Assembly: GCF_001544535.1 (NCBI RefSeq)
Contig: NZ_FCON02000039.1
Span: 1-63,075 of the forward strand
From: Caballeronia choica
GTDB taxonomy: Bacteria; Pseudomonadota; Gammaproteobacteria; Burkholderiales; Burkholderiaceae
Reading direction: 5' to 3'
Length of the DNA: 63,075 nucleotides
Shown: positions 1-8,832 of the stretch, one piece after another
How positions within the stretch are numbered: position 1 is the stretch's first letter
Layout: every line of letters starts with the position of its first letter
The notes under the pieces: model-generated
The model's input: only the letters and a program-made list of their open reading frames with translations
The model's database searches: none
What the model was told of the DNA's origin: nothing
Position numbers and translations under genes: made by a program

Positions 1-110
1 GGGGCCCGCCATTTTAGCGTCGAAGCAGAGCCGGCGTGGCTATGGTAGTTTCGGCGTTCGGCCAGTATCTTTGCCGGTGAACCAACCAGACGAATCAAAG
101 GAATCAAGCG

Positions 111-1163
111 ATGGAGTATCGGAAACTAGGGGCGACGGACGTCGATGTGAGCCTGATCGGCCTTGGCACGATGACATGGGGCGAACAGAACACGGAAAGC
201 GAGGCGCATGCGCAGATCGACTACGCGCTCGCCCAGGGCGTGAACCTGATCGATGCCGCCGAGATGTACCCGGTGCCGCCGCGTCCCGAGACGCAGGGCC
301 GCACCGAGGAATACATCGGCACATGGCTCAAGGCGAATCCCGCCCAGCGCGAGAAAATCGTGCTCGCCACCAAGATCGCCGGACCGGCGCGCCAGCCGCA
401 CAATCCGCGCCACATTCGCGGGTCCGGCAACCAGTTCGACCGCGCGAACCTGACCGAAGCCGTCGACAGCAGCCTCAAGCGCCTTCAGACCGATTACATC
501 GACCTGTACCAGATGCACTGGCCCGACCGCAGCACGATGACGTTCGGCCGCCCGAACTATCCGTATATCGATGACGAATACACGGTGCCGATCGAGGAAA
601 CGCTCTCCGTGCTCGGCGAGCTCGTGAAGGCGGGCAAGATCCGTAATGTCGGCGTGTCGAACGAGACGCCGTGGGGCGTCGCCCAGTTCCTGCGCGCGGC
701 CGAGAAGCTCGGGCTGCCGCGCATCGTCAGCATCCAGAATGCGTACAGCCTCGTGAATCGCAATTTCGAAACCGGGCTTTCGGAATTCACGCACCGGGAC
801 GGCATCGGCCTGCTCGCGTATTCGCCGCTCGCGTTCGGCTGGCTCACGGGCAAGTACGAAGCCGGTGCGCGGCCCGCCGGCGCGCGCATCACGCTATTCG
901 AGCGGTTCCAGCGCTACAGCAAGCCGCAGGCAATTTCCGCCACCGACGCGTATTGCGCACTGGCGCGTCGCCACGGCCTCGCGCCGGCGCAACTCGCGCT
1001 CGCGTTCGTGAACAGCCGGCCATTCACGACGAGCACGCTGATCGGCGCGACGTCGCTCGAACAGTTGAAAGAAAACATTGGCAGCATCGACGTGAAACTG
1101 TCCGATGAAATACTTGCCGAAATCGATGCGCTGCACGAGAAGCAGCCGAATCCGGCGCCGTAA
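111..1163 (+). CDS. Aldo/keto reductase, Tas-like
   Basis: A 350-residue NADP(H)-dependent aldo/keto reductase of the Tas/YajO type, a cytosolic (beta/alpha)8 barrel that reduces aldehydes or ketones. The catalytic tetrad of the superfamily can be placed: Asp48 and Tyr53 (in LIDAAEMY), Lys88 (ATKIAG) and His136 (YQMHWPD). A long insertion with the PETQGRTEEYIG pattern after Tyr53 is typical of the Tas branch. The start ATG has an AAAGGA ribosome site eight bases upstream. It reads toward tkt but is separated from it by about 240 bp, so co-transcription is not implied. Family assignment is firm. The physiological substrate cannot be read from the sequence. Confidence 0.92.
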   Translation: MEYRKLGATDVDVSLIGLGTMTWGEQNTESEAHAQIDYALAQGVNLIDAAEMYPVPPRPETQGRTEEYIGTWLKANPAQREKIVLATKIAGPARQPHNPRHIRGSGNQFDRANLTEAVDSSLKRLQTDYIDLYQMHWPDRSTMTFGRPNYPYIDDEYTVPIEETLSVLGELVKAGKIRNVGVSNETPWGVAQFLRAAEKLGLPRIVSIQNAYSLVNRNFETGLSEFTHRDGIGLLAYSPLAFGWLTGKYEAGARPAGARITLFERFQRYSKPQAISATDAYCALARRHGLAPAQLALAFVNSRPFTTSTLIGATSLEQLKENIGSIDVKLSDEILAEIDALHEKQPNPAP

Positions 1164-1402
1164 GCGTCGTGAGGTGTCGTAAAGCGTCGTGACCTGCTGC
1201 AAGGGCGCGCGGCTGCTAATCTTTGAAAGGCAGGCGGCCGCGCCGTCCGCGTAACATCCGCCGCACAGCCCGGTGCGGCGAGTCTCTGAGGTTTTCCAGT
1301 GCAGTGCCGTCGTCGAGGCACTACACTTGCTCGATTGTCCTGGTTGCCCGCTGTGGCGCCTGTCGTGCCTCAGCGCGCGCTCTTTCCAAGGAGTCGTCGC
1401 TC

Positions 1403-3508
1403 ATGTCACAACCCGCCGCGAAGTCCCCCGCCGAACTCGATCAACTCTGCATCAACACGATTCGAACGCTGTCGATGGACGCCGTGCAGAAGGCCAACTC
1501 CGGCCACCCCGGCACGCCGATGGCGCTGGCTCCCGTCGCTTTTCACCTGTGGCAGAACCATCTGCGCTACGACCCGGACGATCCGCTCTGGCCCAATCGC
1601 GACCGCTTCGTGCTGTCGGTCGGGCACGCGTCGATGCTGCTCTATTCGCTGCTGCATCTCGCGGGCGTGAAATCCGTCGACGAGCACGGCAATCCGGAAG
1701 ACACGCCCGCCGTCTCGCTCGACGACATCAAGCAGTTCCGCCAGCTCGACAGCAAGACGCCCGGACACCCGGAATACCGCATGACGAGCGGCGTCGAGAC
1801 GACGACCGGCCCGCTCGGCCAGGGTCTCGGCAATAGCGTGGGCATGGCGATGGCCGCGCGCTGGCACGAGGCGCACTTCAACCAGCCCGACAACGCATTG
1901 TTCGACTACCGCGTCTACGCGCTCTGCGGCGACGGCGACATGATGGAAGGCGTGTCGCACGAGGCGGCATCCCTCGCGGGCCATCTGCGGCTCTCGAACC
2001 TGATCTGGATCTACGACAGCAACCGCATCACGATCGAAGGCCACACGGACCTCGCCTACAGCGACGACGTGGAATCGCGTTTCCGGGGCTACAACTGGAA
2101 CACGATGCACGTCGACGACGCCAACGACGAAGCCGCGCTCGAAGCCGCGATCAACAAGGCGAAGGCGACCACCGACCGGCCGACGCTGATCGTCGTGAAG
2201 AGCATCATCGGGTGGGGCGCGCCGAACAAGCAGGACACGTCCTCGGCGCACGGCGAAGCGCTCGGCGAGGAGGAAGTCAAGCTCGCGAAGCGCGCGTACG
2301 GCTGGCCGGAAGACGCGCAGTTCCTCGTTCCCGAAGGCGTGCGCGAGCGCTTCGCGCAAGGCATGGGTGCGCGCGGCAAGGCGGCGCGCGACGAATGGGA
2401 GAAGCGCTTCGACGACTACAGCAAGAAGCATGGCGAACTCGCCAAGGAGTTCAGCCAGATGCGCGCGTCGCAATTGCCCGATGACTGGGATGCCGACATC
2501 CCCGTCTTCGAGGCGGATGCGAAGGGCATCGCCACGCGCGACTCGTCGGGCAAGGTGCTCAACGCGATCGCCCAGCGCATTCCGTGGCTGATCGGCGGTG
2601 CGGCGGATCTCTCGCCGTCGACGAAGACCAATCTCAAGTTCGAAGGCGCCGGCAGCTTCGAGCACGACAACTACGGCGGCCGCAACCTGCACTTCGGCAT
2701 CCGCGAACACGGCATGGGCGCGGTCGCCAACGGCCTCGCGCTCTCGGGCTTGCGGCCGTATGCGTCGACGTTCCTGATTTTCAGCGACTACATGAAGCCG
2801 CCGATCCGGCTCTCCGCCATCATGGAGGTGCCGGTCGTCTACGTGTTCACGCACGATTCGATCGGCGTCGGCGAGGACGGCCCGACGCACCAGCCGATCG
2901 AGCAACTCGCCTCGCTGCGTGGCGTGCCGGGCTTGACGACGCTGCGTCCGGCCGACGCCAACGAAGTCGGCATGGCGTGGCGGGTGGCGCTGTCGCGCCC
3001 GCATGTGCCGTCGTGCATCGTCCTGACGCGCCAGGCGCTGCCGACCTTCGATCGCAAGAAGTTCGCATCGGCCGATGGGGTGAAACGCGGTGCCTACGTG
3101 CTCGCCGACGCACCGAACGGCAAGAAGCCCGAAGTGCTGCTGCTGGCGACCGGCAGCGAAGTGTCGCTGTGTGTCGACGCGTACGAGAAGCTCACGGGCG
3201 AGGGCATCGCGGCGCGCGTGGTGTCGATGCCGTCGTGGGACATCTTCGAGCAGCAGGACCATGCTTACAAGGACTCCGTGCTGCCGCCCGACGTGAACGC
3301 GCGGGTCGCGGTCGAGCAGGCGGCGACGCTCGGCTGGGACCGCTATGTCGGCCGGCTCGGTTCGCAGATCGTGATGCATACGTTCGGCGCATCGGCGCCG
3401 CTCAAGGCATTGAAGACGAAGTTCGGCTTCACGCCCGAGCGCGTCTACGAAGAGGCGAAAAAGCAGATCGAGCGCGTCAAATCCAGCAGCACCAACGGCA
3501 AGGAGTAA
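1403..3508 (+). CDS. tkt: Transketolase
   Basis: A 701-residue thiamine-diphosphate transketolase that moves two-carbon units between sugar phosphates in the non-oxidative pentose phosphate and Calvin-type pathways. The N-terminal ThDP domain carries GHPGTPM (residues 34-40), the GDGDMMEG motif at 176-183 and the following SNLIWIYDSNRI stretch. The central pyrimidine domain carries FGIREHGMGAVANG, and a C-terminal transketolase domain follows. The frame is open to 1223, but the ATG at 1403 is chosen because AAGGAG lies nine bases upstream and homologues begin with a similar short hydrophilic leader. Only six bases separate it from gnd, so the two are almost certainly one transcript. Confidence 0.97.
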   Translation: MSQPAAKSPAELDQLCINTIRTLSMDAVQKANSGHPGTPMALAPVAFHLWQNHLRYDPDDPLWPNRDRFVLSVGHASMLLYSLLHLAGVKSVDEHGNPEDTPAVSLDDIKQFRQLDSKTPGHPEYRMTSGVETTTGPLGQGLGNSVGMAMAARWHEAHFNQPDNALFDYRVYALCGDGDMMEGVSHEAASLAGHLRLSNLIWIYDSNRITIEGHTDLAYSDDVESRFRGYNWNTMHVDDANDEAALEAAINKAKATTDRPTLIVVKSIIGWGAPNKQDTSSAHGEALGEEEVKLAKRAYGWPEDAQFLVPEGVRERFAQGMGARGKAARDEWEKRFDDYSKKHGELAKEFSQMRASQLPDDWDADIPVFEADAKGIATRDSSGKVLNAIAQRIPWLIGGAADLSPSTKTNLKFEGAGSFEHDNYGGRNLHFGIREHGMGAVANGLALSGLRPYASTFLIFSDYMKPPIRLSAIMEVPVVYVFTHDSIGVGEDGPTHQPIEQLASLRGVPGLTTLRPADANEVGMAWRVALSRPHVPSCIVLTRQALPTFDRKKFASADGVKRGAYVLADAPNGKKPEVLLLATGSEVSLCVDAYEKLTGEGIAARVVSMPSWDIFEQQDHAYKDSVLPPDVNARVAVEQAATLGWDRYVGRLGSQIVMHTFGASAPLKALKTKFGFTPERVYEEAKKQIERVKSSSTNGKE

Positions 3509-3514
3509 GCCATC

Positions 3515-4495
3515 ATGCAGATCGGCATCGTGGGACTCGGACGGATGGGCGGCAATATCGGGCGGCGGCTGATGCGCGGCGGTCACACCTGCGTCGTCTA
3601 CGATCACAACCCCGACGCGACCCAAGCGCTCGCCGGGGAAGGCGCGACGGGCGCGGGCGATCTCGGCGATTTGGTGAGCAAGCTCGCCGCGCCGCGCGTG
3701 ATCTGGCTGATGTTGCCGGCGGGGAAGATCACGGAAGACACGCTGAACGACTTGCACAAGATCCTCGGCGCGGACGACGTCGTGATCGACGGCGGCAACA
3801 GCTTCTACAAGGACGACATCCGCCGCGCCGCGCAGTTTCGCGAGCAGGGCGTGCATTACGTCGATGTCGGGACGTCGGGCGGTGTGTGGGGGCTAGAGCG
3901 CGGTTATTGCATGATGATCGGCGGCGACGTGGACGTCGTGCGGCGCATCGATCCGATTCTTTCGGTGCTCGCGCCCAATCGCGGCGATATTCCGCTGACG
4001 CCAGGTCGCGAAGGGCGCGATCCGCGCGTCGAGCAGGGGTATATGCATACGGGGCCGGTCGGCTCGGGGCACTTCGTGAAGATGGTGCACAACGGCATCG
4101 AGTACGGGCTGATGCAGGCGTATGCGGAGGGGTTTCATATCCTCAAGCACAAGGCATCGGAGGATCTCGTGCCGGAGCAGCGCTACGACATCGATCTCGC
4201 CGATGTCGCGGAAGTGTGGCGGCGGGGCAGCGTGGTGTCGTCGTGGCTGCTCGACCTGACGGCGGGCGCGCTCGCGCAGGACGGCACGCTGGAACACTAC
4301 TCGACGGAGGTCGCGGATAGCGGCGAAGGACGCTGGACGATCGAGGCGGCAATCGAGGAAGCGGTGCCGGCGCAGGTGTTGTCGGCGGCGCTTTACACGC
4401 GCTTCAAGTCACGCGATGCCGGGGCGTTTCCGGAGCGAATGCTCTCGGCGATGCGGTTTGGGTTTGGAGGGCACAAGGAGTTTCCGGTGAAGTAG
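3515..4495 (+). CDS. gnd: 6-phosphogluconate dehydrogenase, short form
   Basis: Decarboxylating 6-phosphogluconate dehydrogenase producing ribulose 5-phosphate, CO2 and NAD(P)H. The Rossmann motif GLGRMGG is at residues 7-13. [20 protein letters not shown] and the catalytic region [16 protein letters not shown] follow. At 326 residues it belongs to the short (YqeC/GntZ) class rather than the classic form of about 470 residues; members of that class are often NAD-preferring. It sits directly behind tkt with a six-base gap, so the oxidative and non-oxidative pentose phosphate steps are co-expressed. A hairpin with a T-run follows the stop. Confidence 0.93.
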   Translation: MQIGIVGLGRMGGNIGRRLMRGGHTCVVYDHNPDATQALAGEGATGAGDLGDLVSKLAAPRVIWLMLPAGKITEDTLNDLHKILGADDVVIDGGNSFYKDDIRRAAQFREQGVHYVDVGTSGGVWGLERGYCMMIGGDVDVVRRIDPILSVLAPNRGDIPLTPGREGRDPRVEQGYMHTGPVGSGHFVKMVHNGIEYGLMQAYAEGFHILKHKASEDLVPEQRYDIDLADVAEVWRRGSVVSSWLLDLTAGALAQDGTLEHYSTEVADSGEGRWTIEAAIEEAVPAQVLSAALYTRFKSRDAGAFPERMLSAMRFGFGGHKEFPVK

Positions 4496-4514
4496 GGAAC
4501 TCGCTTCGAATGGG

Positions 4515-4542
4515 CCGGGCCGCGGTCTGCGCGGCCGGTTTT
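4515..4542 (+). terminator. Probable terminator after tkt-gnd
   Basis: A GC-rich stem (left arm CCGGGCCGCG, right arm CGCGGCCGG, one bulged G) is followed by TTTTG, 19 bases after the gnd stop codon. Confidence 0.6.
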
Positions 4543-4587
4543 GTCCTATGCCAGCTTGCTCGCGATCATCGCAGCGTGGATCCGACC

Positions 4588-4844
4588 TCAGACCGCGAGC
4601 ACCTCCGGCGAATGTGTCTTGAGCCAGTCCGCCAGCGCGGCGTTCAAGTAATGCGGAATGCGTCGGACACTTCGTTGTCGAGTCGCACCGTTGTCGGTGT
4701 TTTCGCGCTGTCGACGCGGCGACCTTGGCGCACTATTTTGTCGCCGTCACGCAATTCAGCCTGTTCGATCCACTCGCCAGTGAGTTCCGGGGCGTCGTCG
4801 TGGTCAACCCAAGTGCGGTGCGAGGGTTTTGCTTTCGCGTTCAT
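4588..4844 (-). pseudogene. Decayed BrnA-type antitoxin
   Basis: The first 66 codons resemble the BrnA antitoxin family (COG3514): DDAPELTGEWIEQAELRDG followed by TTVRLDNEVSDAFR, the start of the ribbon-helix-helix. The frame then hits a TGA at 4644. Reading the next frame from that point gives NAALADWLKTHSPEVLAV and a stop at 4588-4590, which matches the expected C-terminal helix. Compared with the usual spacing of the family, about 20 bases are missing between AFR and NAALADWL, so a small frameshifting deletion has removed the turn of the DNA-binding fold. A good AAGGAG site precedes the ATG. No brnT toxin gene is next to it; the upstream neighbour is the ABC permease. Confidence 0.7.
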
Positions 4845-4863
4845 TTGCCTTTCTCCTTACCGT

Positions 4864-5718
4864 TCACTTCATCATCCGCCGCCTGAACAGCACCGCGCAG
4901 ATGAAAAACGGCACGACCGAATAAACGACCAGCACGCCGACATGCAACGCCACGTTCCCCAGCGGCCGCCCGAGCATCGCCGGCCGGATCAGCTCGACCG
5001 CATGTGAAAGCGGCAACAGCAACGTGATGTGCTGCGCGAGCGCGGGCAACTGCGTGATCGGGAAGAACACGCCGGAGAGCAGCAGCATCGGCGTGAGCGC
5101 GAGCGTCTGGTAGAACATGAAAAAGTCGTAGTTCGGCGCCAGCGCCGTGACGATCATCGTGCTGCTCGCGAACGCGAGTCCGGTCAGCGCGATCACGGGC
5201 AGCGCGAGCAGCATCGACGGAAAACTCGCGTACCCGAACACGGCCGCGACCAGCATGATCGCGACCCCCGACAGCACCGACTTGCTCGCCGCCCAGATCA
5301 CTTCGCCGAGCACGATATCGCCGAGCGTGAGCGGCGTGTGCATGATCGCCTCCCACGTGCGCTGGACGTGCATGCGCGAGAAGCCCGAGTACATCGACTC
5401 GAAGCTCGCCGACATCATCACGCTCGACGCGACCGTGCCCGCGGCGAGGAACGCGATGTACGAGACGCCATCCACGCGGCCGACCATCAGGCCCAGCCCG
5501 AGTCCGAGGCCGAACAGGTAGATCATCGGATCGGCGAGGTTGCCGAACATCGACGCGATCGCGAGCTTCTTCCAGACCAGGTAGTTGCGCCGCCAGACCG
5601 AAATCCAGTTCGTCGCGCTCGATGGCATCGCGGACGGATAGTGCTTGCCGCCCGCATGCTTCTGTTGCTCGCTTTGGGCGCGCTTGGCCGCCACGCGAGA
5701 CGAGTCATAGGTGTTCAT
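4864..5718 (-). CDS. ABC-2 type permease, NodJ-like
   Basis: A 284-residue integral inner-membrane permease of the ABC-2 family, closest in pattern to NodJ and daunorubicin-type exporters. About six hydrophobic segments are visible, including [29 protein letters not shown] and [17 protein letters not shown]. The conserved loop [20 protein letters not shown] sits between segments two and three. The open frame extends upstream, but the ATG at 5718 (MNTYDSS) is chosen because it lies five bases after the stop of the ATPase gene. The substrate is unknown; NodIJ systems export lipo-oligosaccharides, but no nodulation genes are present here. Confidence 0.9.
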   Translation of the reverse strand: MNTYDSSRVAAKRAQSEQQKHAGGKHYPSAMPSSATNWISVWRRNYLVWKKLAIASMFGNLADPMIYLFGLGLGLGLMVGRVDGVSYIAFLAAGTVASSVMMSASFESMYSGFSRMHVQRTWEAIMHTPLTLGDIVLGEVIWAASKSVLSGVAIMLVAAVFGYASFPSMLLALPVIALTGLAFASSTMIVTALAPNYDFFMFYQTLALTPMLLLSGVFFPITQLPALAQHITLLLPLSHAVELIRPAMLGRPLGNVALHVGVLVVYSVVPFFICAVLFRRRMMK

Positions 5719-5723
5719 ATCGG

Positions 5724-6668
5724 TCAATCCACCATCTCGCGCCCGGTCAGGCGCAGGAAAACATCTTCGAGATTCGCCGGCCGGTGCAGATAGCGCACGC
5801 CCGGCCGGGCCTTCACGCGCTGATGCACCGGTTGCGGATCGTCGACGTAGCAAAAAAGCGTCTCGCCGCTGATCTCCATGCGCTCGACGAACGGCGCGAG
5901 TTCATCGCGCAGTGTTTGCGGATCGGGACCGTAGATCTCGATCACGTCGCAGCCGATCACCGATTCGACCAGCTCGTGCGGCCGGCCTTCCGCGATCTTG
6001 CGGCCTTCCTCGATGACACAGAGCCGGTCGCACAGGCGCTCGGCCTCTTCCATGAAGTGGGTGGTGAGCAGGATCGTCTTGCCGCGCGCGAGCAGCGAGC
6101 GCAGCCGCTCCCAGATCAGATGCCGCGCCTGCGGGTCGAGGCCGGTGGTCGGCTCGTCCATCACGAGCACGTCCGGATCGTTCACGAGTGCGCGGGCGAG
6201 CGTGAGCCGCCGCTTCATGCCGCCCGAAAGCTCGCTCACGCGTGCGTCGGCCTTGTTTTCGAGCCGCGCGAATTCGAGCAGTGACGGCACGAGCGCCGCG
6301 ATCTCCGCGTGGCTCATGCCGAAGTAGCGGCCGAACACCAGCAGGTTCTCGCGGACCGTGAAATCGAGATCGAGGTTGTCGAACTGCGGCACGACGCCCA
6401 CGCGCCGGCGCGCGAAGCGGGCGCGCGCGGGAATCGGCTCGTCGACGAGGCGGATCGCGCCCGCATCCGGCGACGTGATGCCGAGCAGCATCTTGAGCGT
6501 CGTCGTCTTGCCGGCGCCGTTCGGGCCGAGCAGGCCGAAGCATTCGCCCGGCTGGACGTGGAACGACAGCCCGTCGACGACGACTTTATCGCCGTAGTAC
6601 TTCCTTACATCAGCGAAGTCGATGGCCGCTCGGCCTGTCGAGATTGTTAAGGGTTCCAAAACTGCCAT
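5724..6668 (-). CDS. ABC transporter ATPase, NodI-like
   Basis: A 314-residue ATPase partner of the downstream ABC-2 permease. Walker A GPNGAGKT is at residues 48-55, the Q-loop is within VVPQFDNLD, the signature LSGG is at 147-150, the Walker B end DEP is at 171-173 and the switch histidine is in [11 protein letters not shown]-terminal extension of roughly 80 residues is typical of NodI/DrrA ATPases. The frame stays open upstream to 6863, but the ATG at 6668 begins the recognisable domain and the extra N-terminal translation looks non-coding. The gene pair forms a two-gene operon on the minus strand. Confidence 0.92.
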   Translation of the reverse strand: MAVLEPLTISTGRAAIDFADVRKYYGDKVVVDGLSFHVQPGECFGLLGPNGAGKTTTLKMLLGITSPDAGAIRLVDEPIPARARFARRRVGVVPQFDNLDLDFTVRENLLVFGRYFGMSHAEIAALVPSLLEFARLENKADARVSELSGGMKRRLTLARALVNDPDVLVMDEPTTGLDPQARHLIWERLRSLLARGKTILLTTHFMEEAERLCDRLCVIEEGRKIAEGRPHELVESVIGCDVIEIYGPDPQTLRDELAPFVERMEISGETLFCYVDDPQPVHQRVKARPGVRYLHRPANLEDVFLRLTGREMVD

Positions 6669-6831
6669 AGTGTGCGTCCGACCATGCATTGACATGCGTA
6701 TTTGTGGCGAAGCCGAGCCGGCTAGTGTAATCCAATGCACCATGCGGGCGCTTGAGCAGCCCCGGCTGCACTGCGCGTGCGCACACACACGGCGAAAATC
6801 GGGCTGGAGCAACGGCCGAAAACGCCAGCGC

Positions 6832-6856
6832 CTTGGCCGACAGGGCTTCGGCCAAG
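6832..6856. promoter_or_regulatory. Perfect 9-bp inverted repeat
   Basis: CTTGGCCGA and its exact reverse complement TCGGCCAAG flank a seven-base centre (CAGGGCT). It lies 122 bp before the usp start. It could be an operator or a leader hairpin. Confidence 0.45.
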
Positions 6857-6870
6857 CTGGCACGATGCGA

Positions 6871-6892
6871 GCTTATGGGGGGCCGCATAAGC
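6871..6892. promoter_or_regulatory. Perfect 7-bp inverted repeat
   Basis: GCTTATG and CATAAGC flank an eight-base G-rich centre, 14 bp after the preceding inverted repeat and about 85 bp before the usp start codon. Confidence 0.45.
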
Positions 6893-6977
6893 GTTTTCCA
6901 TCGTTGCCGCCCGCTCGGCGACGCACCATCATGCAGACACCGCTGCATCGAACTTCACGCGGCTTGGGAGATCCACC

Positions 6978-7487
6978 ATGGCGAGCTATCAGAAAATCCT
7001 CTTGTGCTACGACGGCACCCGCGAAGGCCGCAAGGCGCTGCGCCATGGCGCCAATCTGGCGCTGGACCTGAAGGCGGAGACGCACGTGCTGGCGGTCGTC
7101 GACATGCGTTCGTCGATCGCCCAAAGCGCGGGCCTGCTCACCGACATGGCCTGCGGACGATTCGAGGACGCGGCGCGCGACATCCTGCAGGAAGGCGTCG
7201 ACTGGCTCACGGAGCGCGGCGTGCCCGCGCAGGGGCATTTCGCGTTCGGCCATCCGATCGATGAAATCGCCCATCTCGCCGATCAGCTGAAGGTGGATCT
7301 CGTGGTGGTCGGCCATCGATGCCGCAGCGGCCTCGCGCGCTGGTGGATGGGCGCAGGCAACACGCCGCTGCTCGACCGTGTGTCGTGCAGCATTCTCGTG
7401 GCCGTGTGTCCGGTTGGAGAATCGGCCGATGCTGCCGAGGACGCGGCGTATGCGGCGAAACCGGTCAAGACGGAAGTCAGCGCGTAG
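6978..7487 (+). CDS. Universal stress protein (UspA family)
   Basis: A 169-residue cytosolic protein with the Usp fold. It begins YQKILLCYDGTREGRKAL, with the conserved nucleotide-contacting aspartate after the first strand, and ends with LKVDLVVVGHRC...SCSILVAV. The canonical G-x2-G-x9-G-S/T nucleotide loop is altered here to GHRCRSG followed by MGAGNT, so nucleotide binding is uncertain. An alanine-rich tail of about 25 residues follows the domain. It stands alone behind a promoter region with two inverted repeats. Confidence 0.88.
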   Translation: MASYQKILLCYDGTREGRKALRHGANLALDLKAETHVLAVVDMRSSIAQSAGLLTDMACGRFEDAARDILQEGVDWLTERGVPAQGHFAFGHPIDEIAHLADQLKVDLVVVGHRCRSGLARWWMGAGNTPLLDRVSCSILVAVCPVGESADAAEDAAYAAKPVKTEVSA

Positions 7488-7633
7488 CGATTGGCGGGCC
7501 GATAGTCGGCCGCGATGCGCGGAAGACTCGGCGTCCCTCGCGAAACGGTCAAGGCCGAAAGCCGGCGCGTAGCGGTTCGCGCCTGCACGGCGCGATTTCC
7601 GCGCCGGTCAGTCAACGTTTTTCGCAAACGCCG

Positions 7634-8281
7634 TCACCCATTCAGGTCGACGGCCACCAGCTTCCACGAGATCAGGCCGCTACGCCGGAAGATCGCGGAA
7701 TAACGCGCGTCGCCCGCGCCGTGCTGATACGTCACCACGAAGGTGTTGAAGTCCCGGTAGCCGGCCGTGGTCTGCGGCGGCTTCGGTGCTTCCTGACCGC
7801 TGGCAAGCCCCGAAGCCGGAACGGTTGGTGAACCCGTGCCGTTCGTCACAGCGTTTGCGCTACTGCCCGCCGTATCCGTGCCTGATCCAGCCGCAACGCT
7901 TGCCGGCGCCGGCGGCCGCTCGCCCGGATTGCCGCGCGGCGGAATGCCGTTGAGGATCGCGGCGACGCCATCCGGCGTCGCATACGAATCGACGAGCGGA
8001 CCGACCAGCGCCGCGCCGATCATCGCCCCGATGACCGCAAGCGGATTGCCGCTCTTCTGTATGTCGATGCGCCGCGTCAACAGTTCGGTCACCTGCTGCT
8101 TCAGGCTGTCGCGCAGCGCCGGGAAATCGACGTACTCGTTGACGGTCTGGGCGTCGCGCGCGTCGGCGGCGCGCTTGACGCGATCGAGGGCAATATACGG
8201 CGACGCATAAACGAAGCCGAGCGCCGCGACGACAACGAGCACGACGAACGTGACAAAAACCGACTTGGTGGTGCGGGTCAT
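7634..8281 (-). CDS. DUF2939 family membrane-anchored protein
   Basis: A 215-residue protein with one N-terminal membrane segment (VFVTFVVLVVVAALGFVYA) followed by the DUF2939 domain, recognised by YIALDRVKRAADARDAQTVNEYVDFPALRDSL. The ectodomain is probably periplasmic. A central stretch (roughly residues 125-165) is rich in Gly, Pro, Ala and Ser and is probably a disordered linker. The C-terminal block TFVVTYQHGAGDARYSAIFRR repeats the fold. The function of the family is not known. The ATG at 8281 is preferred over the longer frame because it starts just before the membrane segment. Confidence 0.8.
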   Translation of the reverse strand: MTRTTKSVFVTFVVLVVVAALGFVYASPYIALDRVKRAADARDAQTVNEYVDFPALRDSLKQQVTELLTRRIDIQKSGNPLAVIGAMIGAALVGPLVDSYATPDGVAAILNGIPPRGNPGERPPAPASVAAGSGTDTAGSSANAVTNGTGSPTVPASGLASGQEAPKPPQTTAGYRDFNTFVVTYQHGAGDARYSAIFRRSGLISWKLVAVDLNG

Positions 8282-8368
8282 ACGACTGGATACCTCGCGT
8301 GAACGGTGGGTCTGGTAATGGACCACGCGAACGCGAGATTTATCCCGACAATGCGAATCAAGCGCGAA

Positions 8369-8695
8369 TCAAGCGAAAAGTCCGCCCGCAATTCCCGCGC
8401 GCTCTTCGTCGATGCACCGGTCGATCATCCGCGACACCTCGTCGATGCTGCCGACCATGATCACGCGCGACTGCCCGCGATACACGCGCACCGGCGCGCG
8501 CCGCCCGGCTTCCTGATGCAGCGACGCATTCAGCGACACCCGCGCAAAAGCTGGCTGGCGCGAGGGCAGCGCCGGCAGTTCGTCGAAGAGGCCGGGCGTG
8601 GCGTCGGGCTGCGGCGCCTTGCATGAAATCAACGAGCGCAGGTTACGCAGGCGACCGAACTGGCGAAAGGGCAGCAAACGGGCAAATCGTTCCAT
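8369..8695 (-). CDS. Small unrecognised protein next to lexA
   Basis: A 108-residue protein beginning MERFARLLPFRQFG, rich in arginine, with a C-terminal segment (VIMVGSIDEVSRMIDRCIDEE) predicted to be helical. I do not recognise the family. It is co-oriented with lexA and begins 137 bp after the lexA stop. A long near-palindrome (8789-8819) lies between the two. No SOS box precedes it. The frame stays open upstream, but the ATG at 8695 has a purine-rich stretch before it. It could be a conserved small Burkholderiaceae protein or, less likely, a chance frame. Confidence 0.55.
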   Translation of the reverse strand: MERFARLLPFRQFGRLRNLRSLISCKAPQPDATPGLFDELPALPSRQPAFARVSLNASLHQEAGRRAPVRVYRGQSRVIMVGSIDEVSRMIDRCIDEERAGIAGGLFA

Positions 8696-8788
8696 GATGG
8701 TTCTCCAGGCGACAGGATGCACCGCGGCTCGCCGGGAAGCGGCAGCCGTCAGACTTTGAATCGATAGAAGAATGGCGTGAGCGCGTGC

Positions 8789-8819
8789 CCGGGTGGTACT
8801 AAATATGTACGACACCCGG
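8789..8819. promoter_or_regulatory. Near-palindrome between lexA and the small gene
   Basis: CCGGGTG-GTAC on the left matches the reverse complement of GTAC-GACACCCGG on the right, with two extra bases in the right arm, around an AT-rich centre TAAATAT. It lies 14 bp past the lexA stop and about 95 bp before the small downstream gene. There is no T-run, so an operator or mRNA stabilising hairpin is as likely as a terminator. Confidence 0.5.
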
Positions 8820-8832
8820 TACAACCCCGCGC

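Larger units (their letters stand above)
6669..6977. other. Divergent intergenic region with two inverted repeats
   Basis: This 309-bp region separates the minus-strand ABC exporter from the plus-strand universal stress gene. It contains two perfect inverted repeats close together (6832-6856 and 6871-6892) and no open frame with coding character. Promoters for both flanking genes must lie here, but I cannot pick convincing -35/-10 pairs. Confidence 0.6.

Noticed and set aside
1406-3856. Very long antisense open frame opposite tkt and gnd
   Set aside because: It mirrors codon structure of the two genes and is Arg/His-rich with no recognisable motif. High-GC genes commonly leave such open frames on the other strand.
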